Assembly (NCBI GenBank): GCA_019423125.1
Contig: JAHZBZ010000001.1
Coordinates: 22,406-86,405, forward strand
Length of the DNA: 64,000 bases
Source: Bacillota bacterium
GTDB lineage: Bacteria > Bacillota > Clostridia > Christensenellales > Borkfalkiaceae
Direction of reading: 5' to 3'
Shown in pieces: positions 25,208-35,268 of the stretch. The notes beneath the pieces are model-generated. The model was not told the DNA's origin. It saw only the letters and a list, made by a program, of their open reading frames with translations, and searched no databases. The translations under genes and the position numbers were made by a program. Within the stretch, counting starts at the first letter, position 1, and each line of letters starts with the position of its first letter.

Positions 25208-28087
25208 ATGGCGACGATTGATGAAACAATAAAGAATTATATTGAAATGCTCTCCTGTGAAGTTGATAGCAGTGACGAAAAAGGCGATTCGCAACAGGAG
25301 ACGCAATCCCTATTGGATTTTCATTTGTGGTGCTTATTGCAAAATAAGGGATTAATAGAAATTGTAAAGGAATACCTGGCTTTATCGGATGAGGGAAAAT
25401 TAGATTTTGCTTATGAAAAGGTTTTTACTTGTGGAGTACGTTTAATAGATTTTCAGTACGTGATTTACAGGTTGTTTGGTGAAGGCGAGTCGGACTTTAA
25501 TGAGTTTCTTTTATTGCAGACAGATTTTTCGCTGGTTCGCCCTATTGTGAAAGAGGATAAAAAAGAAGAATCTTCTATAAGCAGTCCTCGCATAGAACAA
25601 AAACCGCATGAAGCATATTTTAGCTTGGTATTGAGATCATGCCAAGAGGTCGGTGGTGAGGAAAAATCTTTTATAGAGTTACGGTCGAATTTGTTTTTTG
25701 TAAAAGCTTTCCTACAAGAAATTCTCGAAGGAACAAAATCGATAAATTATGTTGAAGAAGAGGGGCGGTTCCGTATCATAGGTGTCAACGGTGATTTTGG
25801 CGATAGTGAGATTTTTAAATCAGAAGCTGCAAGACTGAATTTTGCTGAGAGTAAAGAGGAGAACAGTATTGTAATTGAAGGTGTAGAGGAGATAATAGGA
25901 TCCGTTTATTATGGTATAAGATTGTTTTTGCCATTTGTCATGGTGGAGGTCAAGAAACACAATTTATTTTTTAAATTGAAGTGTAGGATATCAGAATTAA
26001 AAAACAGGTTTCTTGGGATTAAATTACAGCGTCTGCCTCTTTCGGAAGAAGTATCTAAAATTTTAGACGATCACGGATGCCAATATATTCAAGATTTGTT
26101 GGCGCTACCAATGGACAAAACCAATCTTAATGCTCTGGAAGAAATTTTGAAATGCATTGAGGAAATGGATCAAAGCACTCCGGGAGAGTTGCTCCATGTA
26201 TTGATGAGGAGATTAAAGCCGTCGCATGAGTTAGTTATTCGAATGAGATTTTGTGGGGGAAATATTAGCACATTAGAGGATGTCGGGTCATATTTTGGGG
26301 TAACAAGGGAACGTATACGACAAATTGAAGCAAAGAGTATACGATTTTTTAATGCACCGGAATGCAGAGTTGTTCGTAGTCGCATTGTAGCACAAATGCA
26401 GATGTTATGTAAATTTGAAAATTTTATTGCTCCCACAGATTTTCAGACGTTGGAGTTAAGCAAGGGGGAGTTGCTATTTCTTGAGAAATGTCTAGAAGAT
26501 ATCGCTTATAGCGATGATTTCAAGGTGTTCTTTTATAGTAATGCATCGGACGGTATATTGATGCGAGCGTTGGAGGACCTTCCTACATATTTTACTATAA
26601 ATGATTTAGAGTTTTATGTGGAATATTTGCTGACCGAAACGGACAACAGGTTTTCGTCTGATGAAATTGAATATCTTTTAAAAGTAAAGTATAAACGTTA
26701 TGGAGATTATTTCAGCACTGGAAAACTAAAACTCGGAATCGTTATACCATATCTGGTATCGCATTATTTCCCGAACGGTCTGGATATTTACGATGAAAAG
26801 AATATAGAACTTTTAAGAGAAAAGGCTATAGAGCATTTTGATGGTTTTGAACTTTCTGATAGTAATCGAGCCATTACTGCTCGGATACAAAGTTTTTGTA
26901 CTCCTGTAGGACGTGGCTTATGGAAATATGATATTGACAAGCCTCTAATTGGTCATGCGTTGTTAGATCGCATAGTTCTTTATTTGAATGCTTATAATTC
27001 TCCGATTGTTCCCATAAGCGCAATTTATCAGGCATTTTCAGAAGAGATGGCTGAGCTTGATATTACCAATAAATATCATTTGCAGGGACAATTGAAGCGC
27101 GTATTGCCGCCTGAATTTAAGGTAAACCGTGATTATGTCTATCGCGAAAATGGAGAATCATTTTACCGTGTTGTGGAAGAATACATTAAGCAATCTCAAA
27201 CGGTGGTCACGAAACGCGATCTGTTGAAACAGTTCCCGGGGATCACGGATATTGTGATCCAGCAGGTTGCGGCTGCAACGCGAGTCGTTAACATGAATGG
27301 CTATTTTGCACATTTAGATAATTTGGGTATATCGGATGAGGAAATCCGTGTAATGAAAGAGTGCATAGACAGCTGTATTGTTGATGATTCGATATATCAT
27401 TCTAAGGCGATATATACGGCGATCAAGAGTAAAATGAGTGGTTTATTTGCTCGGATAGGTGTTAGTCATTATTTGCAATTTTTCTATTTAACGAGAGAGT
27501 TGTTGCCTACGGAATATAGCTACAATCGACCGTTTATGGCAAAACGAGGAGTAGAAATCGTTAGCGGAGAAATGCAAGTTCTTCAAAAAATACAAGGGAA
27601 GCAAGAAGTCAGCGTTTCAGAGGTGCGTGAATTCGCAAGAGAAGTAGGAACAATTATTGATAGGTATATAGAATTTGCGGATCGAAATAATGACGTGTTG
27701 CTGATTAAGGATAATGAAACATTTATAAATGCGGAATTCCTTGAATTAGATGAAGCTCTTTTTGCAAATTTGGATGATATTATGCTGCAATTTTTAGGTG
27801 AGGCAGAATATAAACCGCTGACACTTTTTTACGATTATTGGAAATTGCCCAAACTTAAAACCAAGTGGACTAGCTGGTTGCTCTATAGTATAATTAATCT
27901 ATACTCGAAATCTTATAAAACAGCTGTTTCCTCTAACTATATCGCTGATGCCGTTCCGCTTGTTGTGAGAGAAGGGGTAGAAATCGATAAGAATGAATTA
28001 GAGCATATTAGACCGGAAATGTATAGTGAATATAGTGATGATGAAGACGAATTACTTGACGAGATAGATTTGGAAGATATTGTTTAA
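25208..28087 (+). CDS. Large protein with sigma-70 region-4-like HTH, dnd companion operon
   Basis: This protein has 959 residues from the ATG at 25208 (after AGGGGAGCG). Around residues 275-320 there is an RNAP alpha-CTD-like helical segment (LSEEVSKILDDHGCQYIQDLLALP). An unmistakable sigma region-4 HTH follows (STLEDVGSYFGVTRERIRQIEAKSIRFF) near residues 355-385. No regions 2 or 3 are found. The other 570 residues have a long helical, partly repetitive architecture that I do not recognise. It ends very acidic (YSDDEDELLDEIDLEDIV). It is the first gene of a tightly packed operon with a PLD-helicase and a DndD-like ATPase. It could be a DNA-binding scaffold or sensor. Confidence 0.75.
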   Translation: MATIDETIKNYIEMLSCEVDSSDEKGDSQQETQSLLDFHLWCLLQNKGLIEIVKEYLALSDEGKLDFAYEKVFTCGVRLIDFQYVIYRLFGEGESDFNEFLLLQTDFSLVRPIVKEDKKEESSISSPRIEQKPHEAYFSLVLRSCQEVGGEEKSFIELRSNLFFVKAFLQEILEGTKSINYVEEEGRFRIIGVNGDFGDSEIFKSEAARLNFAESKEENSIVIEGVEEIIGSVYYGIRLFLPFVMVEVKKHNLFFKLKCRISELKNRFLGIKLQRLPLSEEVSKILDDHGCQYIQDLLALPMDKTNLNALEEILKCIEEMDQSTPGELLHVLMRRLKPSHELVIRMRFCGGNISTLEDVGSYFGVTRERIRQIEAKSIRFFNAPECRVVRSRIVAQMQMLCKFENFIAPTDFQTLELSKGELLFLEKCLEDIAYSDDFKVFFYSNASDGILMRALEDLPTYFTINDLEFYVEYLLTETDNRFSSDEIEYLLKVKYKRYGDYFSTGKLKLGIVIPYLVSHYFPNGLDIYDEKNIELLREKAIEHFDGFELSDSNRAITARIQSFCTPVGRGLWKYDIDKPLIGHALLDRIVLYLNAYNSPIVPISAIYQAFSEEMAELDITNKYHLQGQLKRVLPPEFKVNRDYVYRENGESFYRVVEEYIKQSQTVVTKRDLLKQFPGITDIVIQQVAAATRVVNMNGYFAHLDNLGISDEEIRVMKECIDSCIVDDSIYHSKAIYTAIKSKMSGLFARIGVSHYLQFFYLTRELLPTEYSYNRPFMAKRGVEIVSGEMQVLQKIQGKQEVSVSEVREFAREVGTIIDRYIEFADRNNDVLLIKDNETFINAEFLELDEALFANLDDIMLQFLGEAEYKPLTLFYDYWKLPKLKTKWTSWLLYSIINLYSKSYKTAVSSNYIADAVPLVVREGVEIDKNELEHIRPEMYSEYSDDEDELLDEIDLEDIV

Positions 28088-28098
28088 AGGAGAAGGTC

Positions 28099-30144
28099 AT
28101 GACGTTTAAGGAATTTGCAATTGAAAAGAGTTATATTAACAGGGGAAGCAATAACTTTCTCGATTCCTTATTAAAGCCTGCGTTAAGAGAAGCTGCGTAT
28201 TATCGTCGAAGCGTTGGGTTTTTCTCGTCTTCCGTGTTTTCCTTGTTGTTAAATTCCCTGCCTTCTTTTATTCGTAATAATGGTAAGATTCATTTGATAG
28301 TCAGTCCTGAATTGAGTAATGATGATATTAAGGCGATCCAGTTGGGCTATGAAAAGAAGTCTGATTTGCTCAAAAGACGGTTTTTAGAAGATTTTGATGC
28401 TGAAATACGTTTGTTTGATGATGTGGGGTTAGATACATTAGCGGAGCTGGTTGCTCGTGGCATTTTGGATGTTAAAGTTGCCTCAGTTAAAAATGATTTT
28501 GGAATATATCATGATAAGTTGGGAATTTTGACTGATAGGGTAGGTAATAATGTTGTGTTTTATGGGTCGCCGAATTCTTCGGCAAACGCTTATTTGAACA
28601 ATTATGAAAAGATAAGAGTTGTCCGAGATTGGATACAGGGCGAGGGAGAGGCGGTTCGAGATGAAATAAGTGAGTTTGATTCTATGTGGGAGAATCGGAA
28701 CCCTTATCTTGAAGTGTTTGATTTTATGGAGTCAGTTAAAGAATGTATTTTGGTGGTCAAAGAGGAACGAAGCAGGGGGAAGAAGGTTAAAGATCCGATC
28801 GAGCTATACGATTATCAAAAAGATGCTATTCAAGCATGGGTGGATAAAGGGTTCCGCGGATTTTATGTAATGGCAACCGGTACAGGTAAGACTTGGACTG
28901 CCATATATTCTGCAAAGCGGTTGCTTGAAGAGCACAAGTGCTTGATCGTTATTGCTGCGCCGTATAAACATTTGGTGCGTCAATGGGCAGAAGATGTAAA
29001 TAAATTGTTTCCCGATGCGGAAACAGTATTGATTTCGTCAGAAAATCCGCAATGGTATACTATTTCTAAAAGACTTGTTTTGTCGCAACAATACCATCCT
29101 GAAAAACAAATTATTCTAATTACTACAATAAAGTCTTTCTATTCGGCAAAGTTCGAAAAGGTAATTAATTTGTCCGATGAAGAGAAATTACTTATCGTGG
29201 ATGAAGCGCATAGATTTACGCAAAGACCAGAAAATTTAAGACGTGCATATAGCTATATGTTAGGGTTGAGTGCAACGCCCATTAATGGCAAACAGAATGA
29301 AAGCGGGATTGCGCTTTTAGACTTTTTTGGTGGATTGGCTTATAATCTTCCAATTGAAGAAGCATTAGAACGCAATTTTTTGGTTCATTATAATTATTTC
29401 CCTGTTTACGTTACGGCAACATCGGCGGAAGAGGAGAATTTTAATGCCATATCGAGTAATATGGCAGGCTGTTTTCGCGATGGTGTTTTAATTGATCGGG
29501 AGCGATTTGTTAAATACGTGCGAGCACGTTTACGCATCATGGGTATGGCGGAGGAGAAACTTGCACGGATAAAAACCTTTGTTGATCAGATAAAAGAGAA
29601 AGACCATTTTGTTGTATATTGTGGGGATGGTCGATTATTTGATGAGCAAGATGAGGAAATTCGTCATATCCAGTTTGTTCAAAATCAAATGGACGATATG
29701 GGAATCAGGACAAGCCAGTTTACTGCAAATGAAAATATGGATCGGCGTATGGAGCTGGTGGATATGTTTAACAAGCAGGAGATCGATGCTTTGGTGGCGA
29801 TCCGTTGTTTGGATGAAGGGATCAATATTCCTTCTATTAAAAGCGCATTGATATTGTCGAGTAATGATGATTATCGGGAATTTGTGCAGCGCAGAGGCCG
29901 TATTTTAAGAAAATATAAAGGAAAGAAGAGTGCCGATATATATGACGTTGTAGTTTTGCCGTCAGCCATGTGCCCGAAGATGGCAATTATTGAGCTAAGG
30001 CGTTATTATGAATATGCAAAACTAGCGCTGAACAAAGAGGAGCGATTAGTTGAAATGCAAACGCTATTGAGTCAATATGGACTGCGTTTGGAAGATATTA
30101 TGTTTAACACAGATCTTGAAGTGGAGGTTGATCTTGATGAGTGA
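28099..30144 (+). CDS. DEAD/DEAH helicase with N-terminal phospholipase-D-like nuclease domain
   Basis: This protein has 681 residues. The N-terminal PLD-fold part (1-200) carries one HKD motif, H138-x-K140-x5-D146, then GSPNSSANAY. The SF2 helicase core has Walker A GTGKT at 261-265, DEAH at 368-371, SATP, and QRRGRILRKYKG as motif VI. PLD-helicase fusions of this kind occur next to dnd genes and are regarded as phosphorothioation-dependent restriction factors. Here it probably cleaves DNA lacking the modification. The ATG follows AAAGGAGAAGG. The stop overlaps the next ATG (ATGAGTGA). Confidence 0.88.
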   Translation: MTFKEFAIEKSYINRGSNNFLDSLLKPALREAAYYRRSVGFFSSSVFSLLLNSLPSFIRNNGKIHLIVSPELSNDDIKAIQLGYEKKSDLLKRRFLEDFDAEIRLFDDVGLDTLAELVARGILDVKVASVKNDFGIYHDKLGILTDRVGNNVVFYGSPNSSANAYLNNYEKIRVVRDWIQGEGEAVRDEISEFDSMWENRNPYLEVFDFMESVKECILVVKEERSRGKKVKDPIELYDYQKDAIQAWVDKGFRGFYVMATGTGKTWTAIYSAKRLLEEHKCLIVIAAPYKHLVRQWAEDVNKLFPDAETVLISSENPQWYTISKRLVLSQQYHPEKQIILITTIKSFYSAKFEKVINLSDEEKLLIVDEAHRFTQRPENLRRAYSYMLGLSATPINGKQNESGIALLDFFGGLAYNLPIEEALERNFLVHYNYFPVYVTATSAEEENFNAISSNMAGCFRDGVLIDRERFVKYVRARLRIMGMAEEKLARIKTFVDQIKEKDHFVVYCGDGRLFDEQDEEIRHIQFVQNQMDDMGIRTSQFTANENMDRRMELVDMFNKQEIDALVAIRCLDEGINIPSIKSALILSSNDDYREFVQRRGRILRKYKGKKSADIYDVVVLPSAMCPKMAIIELRRYYEYAKLALNKEERLVEMQTLLSQYGLRLEDIMFNTDLEVEVDLDE

Positions 30145-30307
30145 TAAGGAAATCGTGGAAATTATGATTGCAAAAGTTGAGGAAATCGTTCGAAGCAAAG
30201 TGAAAGAGGATTTCAATGAAGCCAAAACGTTAGACAAGAAAAACGTAGCTAAAGCAATTATTAAGGAATTAGAACAGGTGATGCAAGATGAAAATAAAAA
30301 GAATTGA
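30137..30307 (+). CDS. Small helical protein (56 aa), dnd companion operon
   Basis: This protein begins MSDKEIVEIMIAKVEEIVRSK. It overlaps the helicase stop by 8 bp and the following ATPase gene by 20 bp, a strong sign of translational coupling and of being a true gene. It is entirely helical and charged, with a probable coiled coil. No family is recognised. It is perhaps a small subunit bridging the helicase and the ATPase. Confidence 0.65.
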   Translation: MSDKEIVEIMIAKVEEIVRSKVKEDFNEAKTLDKKNVAKAIIKELEQVMQDENKKN

Positions 30308-32240
30308 ATATGAAAACTTCCGTAATTTTAAAAAAGCAGGAGCTGTTGATTGCTCGACGGATGGCAAAGTAACAATAATTTATGGCGAAAACGGCGCAGG
30401 AAAGACAACGTTTCACCAGTTATTTCAGTGGATCATTTATGGGCAGGTTCATTTTAATAAAACGGCTAGCGATAAAATGTACAATCTTGAGCTGGAACAG
30501 AATGCTTCTATAGATGAGCAGTTTTCTGTGAAGGGCGCAATTGATTTTATTCATTCGGGAGAAGAGTATACGATTCGTCGCGAATGGATTTATCAAAAAA
30601 CAATGTATGAAACGAAGCGGATTTCCACGTCGTTTACGATATCCAAAAAGGATATAAACCGAAATTGGGTTCGTTTGCCGAATCCGGAAGAGGTGGTGGA
30701 ACAGCTCTTGCCGTCAGGCCTCGCTGATTATTTTTTCTTTGACGGAGAGAGCATGATTACGGATCTCAAAGCAAAGGGGAAGGATTCTGCCAATAGTTTG
30801 CGAGATGCTTTGTATTTGATGCTGGATTTAAGCGTTTATGATAAGGCAGTTAAGTATATAGGCCAGCAAGACCGTACAACTACAACTTTAGGAACGCTGT
30901 TTATGAGTCAAACGGGAACAGGTTCCAATGCGAATCTTATTACGCTTGGCCAACAGATGGAACAGGCGCAGGGAGCAAGGGATCGTCAGGAGGAAGAAGA
31001 GAGAAAACTAAAAAAAGAGATCGACCTTTTGGAAGATCGTATTAAAGAGATATCTGAACAGATTGGCGGGGCAAAATCACAGAGAGAATACGAGACAATG
31101 CGCAATCAGGCTAAGGGTTTGCGCGATGAGTATTTGGGTTTAGCAGAGCGGGAATATCAGGGGTTTGGCGATGAGTTGATTTCGGTATTCCCCAAACTGA
31201 TGATGTCTAAGGTGATTGAAAAGGCATCTAAGACCATTAAACATAAAGCTGAGAATTCTAATCTGCTGAATGGTGTGAATGTTCCATTGATAGATGCGTT
31301 ACTGCAATCTGATGTATGCATTTGCGGCAATCCTTTGACGGAAAAAGAGCGGGAAACGTTAAGAAGGATGTATGATTACTTGCCCCCGAAAGGATATGAT
31401 AGTCTTTATCAAAATTTCACTGATATGGCGGAACGGTGGGGGAGAGAGTATAACCGTCAGAAGTTAGAAGGCTATATAGAGAGAGCGTTGGATGACTTAG
31501 AAAAAGCCAGAAAGCAAGACGAAAAGATTGCCGCCATCGACGAAAAGATGAAGCAAGATAAACAACATGAAAATCTCGTTGTGGAACGAAAAAAAGCAGA
31601 AGAAAGACTTCGCGAATTGAATGATCGTAAAATTACAATACATGAAGAGGCCTATAAAGCCGGCTTGCGTGTAAATAAATTAAAAAAGGAGATCGATAAG
31701 GCCTCAGCGACGATGTCGGAGAATGAACTGATCAAGCGTAAGATCCGAATCATGGAAGAAGTCAAGGCTCATTTTGAAAGAATTTTACAGGAAAAATCTT
31801 TATCGTATAGTAAAAAATTACAGGAAACAATACAGGAGCTTCTAGATGAAATGCTCAAAGCAAAGCGAACAGTGAATGTTAGTACTGATTTTTCGCTGAG
31901 AGTGGCCGATAGCTATGATGATGAATCAAAATCGGAAGGGCAGTTTGCGACAGTATCCTTTGCTTACATAGGGGGTATTTTTAAACTCTTAAAAGAAGAA
32001 GAAATATTGCAGAATAAAGAGTATCCGCTGGTTTTGGATGCGCCGTTTTCAAAACTTGGCGATGAGCCCCGGCAGCGTGTTATCGACACAATACCAAGAT
32101 ACGCTCCGCAAATCATTCTTCTTTCCAAAGATAATTTGCAAAATGATTTTAATGAAGATTTGATCGGTAAAGTTTGGACGATTGTTTCCAATGAAGAGCA
32201 AAATGTTGCGGAGATTCGGGAGGGATTTTTATGGAAATAA
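30288..32240 (+). CDS. DndD-like SMC/RecF-type ATPase, dnd companion operon
   Basis: This 650-residue protein is a second ATPase related to DndD. Walker A YGENGAGKTT is at 32-41, and the DndD-characteristic FFFDGES segment near residue 150. Coiled-coil arms lie at about 220-285 and 395-510, with a CICGNPL zinc-hook-like CxC in the middle. Walker B LVLDAPFSKLGDEPRQRV lies near residue 585. Unlike the bona fide DndD (35258-37348) it lies in the upstream operon with the PLD-helicase. That fits a restriction or sensing role rather than sulfur transfer. It overlaps the next gene by 10 bp. Confidence 0.87.
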   Translation: MKIKRIEYENFRNFKKAGAVDCSTDGKVTIIYGENGAGKTTFHQLFQWIIYGQVHFNKTASDKMYNLELEQNASIDEQFSVKGAIDFIHSGEEYTIRREWIYQKTMYETKRISTSFTISKKDINRNWVRLPNPEEVVEQLLPSGLADYFFFDGESMITDLKAKGKDSANSLRDALYLMLDLSVYDKAVKYIGQQDRTTTTLGTLFMSQTGTGSNANLITLGQQMEQAQGARDRQEEEERKLKKEIDLLEDRIKEISEQIGGAKSQREYETMRNQAKGLRDEYLGLAEREYQGFGDELISVFPKLMMSKVIEKASKTIKHKAENSNLLNGVNVPLIDALLQSDVCICGNPLTEKERETLRRMYDYLPPKGYDSLYQNFTDMAERWGREYNRQKLEGYIERALDDLEKARKQDEKIAAIDEKMKQDKQHENLVVERKKAEERLRELNDRKITIHEEAYKAGLRVNKLKKEIDKASATMSENELIKRKIRIMEEVKAHFERILQEKSLSYSKKLQETIQELLDEMLKAKRTVNVSTDFSLRVADSYDDESKSEGQFATVSFAYIGGIFKLLKEEEILQNKEYPLVLDAPFSKLGDEPRQRVIDTIPRYAPQIILLSKDNLQNDFNEDLIGKVWTIVSNEEQNVAEIREGFLWK

Positions 32241-32755
32241 AAAGCGATGTGAATTTAAAAGGTGACGAGTGGCTGAAGGCGCTTAAACTTTTGGCTCCAT
32301 TTTTTACCCAATCTTCTCAGCCGAATTATAGTATTTATGCGATAAGTATGTCTATTGGGATTATGTATGATAAACAAAGTGACATAGCCGGTGAAGAAAC
32401 GGATGAATGTAAAGAAAATCCCAAGTCTGTTCCGAGAACCGTATTGTATCAACATAATCTCGACTTAGATTTTTTATTTCAATCTGCGATTTTGACTTCA
32501 GCTCAAGTAACATTTACCGAAGATGAAAGGATGAACTTGGCATTTAATGAAGCTTGCAACATATCTTTTGATCGAATGTCTTTTCTGACCAAATTTGCCA
32601 ATTTTGGGGTTGGAAAGTTGTTGGAGCAGATAGCAGACGAACCTGTTGAGACAATGCAGAATATAAAAAAATTCTTAGCGGCAACGGTGGAAGGATATAA
32701 TTACGAGATCGATAGCATTCCGGAGGATGATTTCGATTTGGAAGATATCGAGTAA
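32231..32755 (+). CDS. Unknown 174-residue protein, end of dnd companion operon
   Basis: This protein begins MEIKSDVNLKGDEWLKALKLLAPFF. It starts 10 bp inside the preceding ATPase gene. Mixed alpha/beta with an acidic C-terminus (SIPEDDFDLEDIE). It resembles no family I can name, and is slightly reminiscent in size and position of DndE-like small partners. It is the last gene before the dndB promoter. Confidence 0.65.
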   Translation: MEIKSDVNLKGDEWLKALKLLAPFFTQSSQPNYSIYAISMSIGIMYDKQSDIAGEETDECKENPKSVPRTVLYQHNLDLDFLFQSAILTSAQVTFTEDERMNLAFNEACNISFDRMSFLTKFANFGVGKLLEQIADEPVETMQNIKKFLAATVEGYNYEIDSIPEDDFDLEDIE

Positions 32756-32770
32756 CAGTAATCGAAGCAG

Positions 32771-32828
32771 TTGACGAAAGATAAAAGAAATGATATACTT
32801 ACACATATACGTAAGTATATCTTTTTTT
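32771..32828 (+). promoter_or_regulatory. dndB promoter fused to a palindrome and T-run
   Basis: TTGACG (32771-32776), a 17-bp spacer and TATACT (32794-32799) form a promoter. The -10 lies inside the left arm of an 11-bp perfect inverted repeat, GATATACTTAC / GTAAGTATATC (32792-32802, 32811-32821). Seven T follow the repeat. The site can act as operator and as terminator of the upstream operon. DndB is a known autorepressor in some dnd clusters and would be the natural ligand. Confidence 0.75.
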
Positions 32829-32843
32829 GGGGATGTTGAATAA

Positions 32844-33899
32844 ATGAGTTTTACTTTTAACTTTGCGGTTGTTCGAGGCGTACAAGCGCATCGAGAGTAT
32901 TATATAGCAATGATCCCGCTTGGCTTGCTTTCCAAATTATTTCAGAATGAAGAGGGCTATATATCTCCCGAACATAGGGCGCAAAGATGTATCAATGAAT
33001 CGCGCATTCCTGAAATAAGGGACTATATACTTCAAAATCGTGATAATTACGTTTTCTCCGCATTGTCTGCATCGATTGACGGGGATTTTACTTTTGTGCC
33101 ATCGGAAGTCGATTCGAGTGTTGGGTTGCTAAAAGTAGACATGGGGGCGCGATTTTTAATTAATGACGGGCAGCATCGTAAGGCAGCTATTGAGGCGGCT
33201 CTGAAAGAAGACCAGGCTCTTGCCCAAGAAACGATTTCCATTGTGTTTTTTAAAGATGATGGATTGAAGAGAAGTCAGCAAATGTTCGCGGATCTGAATA
33301 AGCACGCGGTTAAAAGTACAACTTCATTATCTTCATTATACGACGATAGAGACTACTTAAACAACGCGGTGAAAGAGGTCGTCCGCACAAATCGCTTTTT
33401 AAATCGTTATGTGGATAAAGAACGTGACAACTTAGGAAAAAACTCCCTCAAGCTTTTTACGTTGGCTAATTTTGTTCGAGCTAATCGTCGAATCATAAAA
33501 CCGGATGAATTTACAAAAGAGACCGTTGACTTTTTGAAGAATTATTGGGGGTGTATTTTTACTTATATCGAAGAATGGGAGATGCTTGAAAAGAAGGAGA
33601 TCCCTAAATGCGATTTGCGGGAAGAATATATTTTAACGCTCGCAGTTACGATGCAAGCATGGGGGCGCTTGGGTCGCTGGTTTTATGAGAATGATCATTC
33701 GATGTATACGCTAAAGAGCCTGAAGAAAATCGACTGGCTGCGTAGCAATCCCGAATGGGAGGGACGTGTCTTGGATATATCGGGACGCGTTATAAGCAAT
33801 GAAGATGCAATTATAAGAATTTGTGCTTATATCAAGAGCCAGTTAGGAATTCAGTTGACCAAAGAAGAGGAGCAGAAGGAAAATGTCGCAAGAAGATAG
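32844..33899 (+). CDS. dndB: DndB, DGQHR-domain protein
   Basis: This 351-residue protein has the signature DGQHRKAAIEAAL near residue 110 and the N-terminal FNFAVVRGVQAHREYYIAMIPL typical of DndB. DndB proteins bind DNA and regulate dnd transcription or modulate modification frequency. It is the first gene after the palindromic promoter. Its end overlaps dndC by 17 bp. Length is normal for the family. Confidence 0.92.
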   Translation: MSFTFNFAVVRGVQAHREYYIAMIPLGLLSKLFQNEEGYISPEHRAQRCINESRIPEIRDYILQNRDNYVFSALSASIDGDFTFVPSEVDSSVGLLKVDMGARFLINDGQHRKAAIEAALKEDQALAQETISIVFFKDDGLKRSQQMFADLNKHAVKSTTSLSSLYDDRDYLNNAVKEVVRTNRFLNRYVDKERDNLGKNSLKLFTLANFVRANRRIIKPDEFTKETVDFLKNYWGCIFTYIEEWEMLEKKEIPKCDLREEYILTLAVTMQAWGRLGRWFYENDHSMYTLKSLKKIDWLRSNPEWEGRVLDISGRVISNEDAIIRICAYIKSQLGIQLTKEEEQKENVARR

Positions 33900-35268
33900 G
33901 ACGAAATTCTTAGAATTTGAAGAAATTATTTCGGAAATGATATATGTTTATCAGCATGATGACCGTCCGTGGATCATCGGATACAGTGGCGGAAAAGATT
34001 CTTCCTTGCTGGTATCGTTGACGATTGAGACGGTTTTACGGCTTCCGGAATATGCGCGCAGGAAGAAAATATTTATTGTTAGCTCTGATACGGGCATTGA
34101 AAATCCTATCGTTAAAAGATATATGCACGCATCGTCGGCTAAAATCAACGAGTTTTCGCAAAAGTCAAAGGCAAACATTGTCGCTGATATTGTCTATCCT
34201 GAGGTGGAACATTCATTTTGGACGTTAGTCATTGGATTGGGATATCCGACGCCGGAGCCTCCGGGGTTTAGATGGTGTACCGAACGTTTGAAGATTTTCC
34301 CCATGAATAAGTATACAAACAACATTATCGACCGTTACGGGGAAGCGATTTTATTGTTGGGAGTTCGGAAGGCTGAAAGCGCATCAAGAAGTCGAACGAT
34401 TACCGCGCGCGAGATCGAAGGGAAGCTCCTTGTTCCTCATTCGGATATCCCCAATGCATATGTTTATAACCCATTAACGGAAATAAAAAATGAAAGAGTT
34501 TGGGAGTATTTACTTAAGGATAATGGGATTAGTAATTGGGGCGTAGACATGAAATATCTCTTCAGCTTATATCAGGGAGAGGTGATGGGCGAAGAGCAAA
34601 GTGTTGTAGGGCAAATTGATAAAGATAAAATTCCAGTTACAGGGAATTCGAGGTTTGGATGCTGGTGTTGTACGATTGTAAAAGAGGATAAATCATTGCA
34701 GAATTTTATCGATCACGGCAGCAGAGAACTGATTCCATTAAGGGATTTTCGTAATTGGCTTGTGGGGATTCGACAGGATCCGCAGTTTAGGGACAATAAA
34801 AGGCGAAACGGAAAAGTTTATCAAAAAGCAAACGGTGAATATGGATTTGGCCCTTTCAAGATGTCCGCAAGACAAGAGATTTTAAGACGATTATTGAGGT
34901 TGCAAAGAGATACAGGATTTGAATTAATATCTATTAACGAGCTGAAAAAAATCGATACTCTTTGGGATCAGGAAGGGGATTTAACAAGGCGTAGCTTGGT
35001 GAATATTTATTATGAAGTATTTGGAGAGAGGCTTCCTTGGGATGAATATAAAGAGCCTCTTTATGATGCTGAAGTAATAGCATCTTTGCAAAAAGCTGCG
35101 GAAGATGCGGACATTCCTTTTGAATTGATTACTAAGTTGATCGTTGCAATCGATGAAAATAAATACGTCGCTAAGAGCAGCAAGGTGCAAAAAGAATTTG
35201 ATCGGTTGTTAAATCAAGATTGGCTTCATTACGAAACAGTAAAGGCGAAATTACAAGATGAAAATTAG
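33883..35268 (+). CDS. dndC: DndC, phosphorothioation sulfurtransferase
   Basis: This 461-residue PAPS-reductase-like protein has the PP-loop SGGKDSS near residue 30 and the conserved Cys region FGCWCCTIVKEDKSL near residue 264. It also has FRWCTERLKI, another family cysteine. DndC binds ATP and an Fe-S cluster and passes sulfur into the DNA backbone with DndD and DndE. It overlaps dndB by 17 bp and dndD by 11 bp. No dndA (cysteine desulfurase) is in the window; an IscS-type enzyme elsewhere would have to supply sulfur. Confidence 0.95.
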   Translation: MSQEDRTKFLEFEEIISEMIYVYQHDDRPWIIGYSGGKDSSLLVSLTIETVLRLPEYARRKKIFIVSSDTGIENPIVKRYMHASSAKINEFSQKSKANIVADIVYPEVEHSFWTLVIGLGYPTPEPPGFRWCTERLKIFPMNKYTNNIIDRYGEAILLLGVRKAESASRSRTITAREIEGKLLVPHSDIPNAYVYNPLTEIKNERVWEYLLKDNGISNWGVDMKYLFSLYQGEVMGEEQSVVGQIDKDKIPVTGNSRFGCWCCTIVKEDKSLQNFIDHGSRELIPLRDFRNWLVGIRQDPQFRDNKRRNGKVYQKANGEYGFGPFKMSARQEILRRLLRLQRDTGFELISINELKKIDTLWDQEGDLTRRSLVNIYYEVFGERLPWDEYKEPLYDAEVIASLQKAAEDADIPFELITKLIVAIDENKYVAKSSKVQKEFDRLLNQDWLHYETVKAKLQDEN

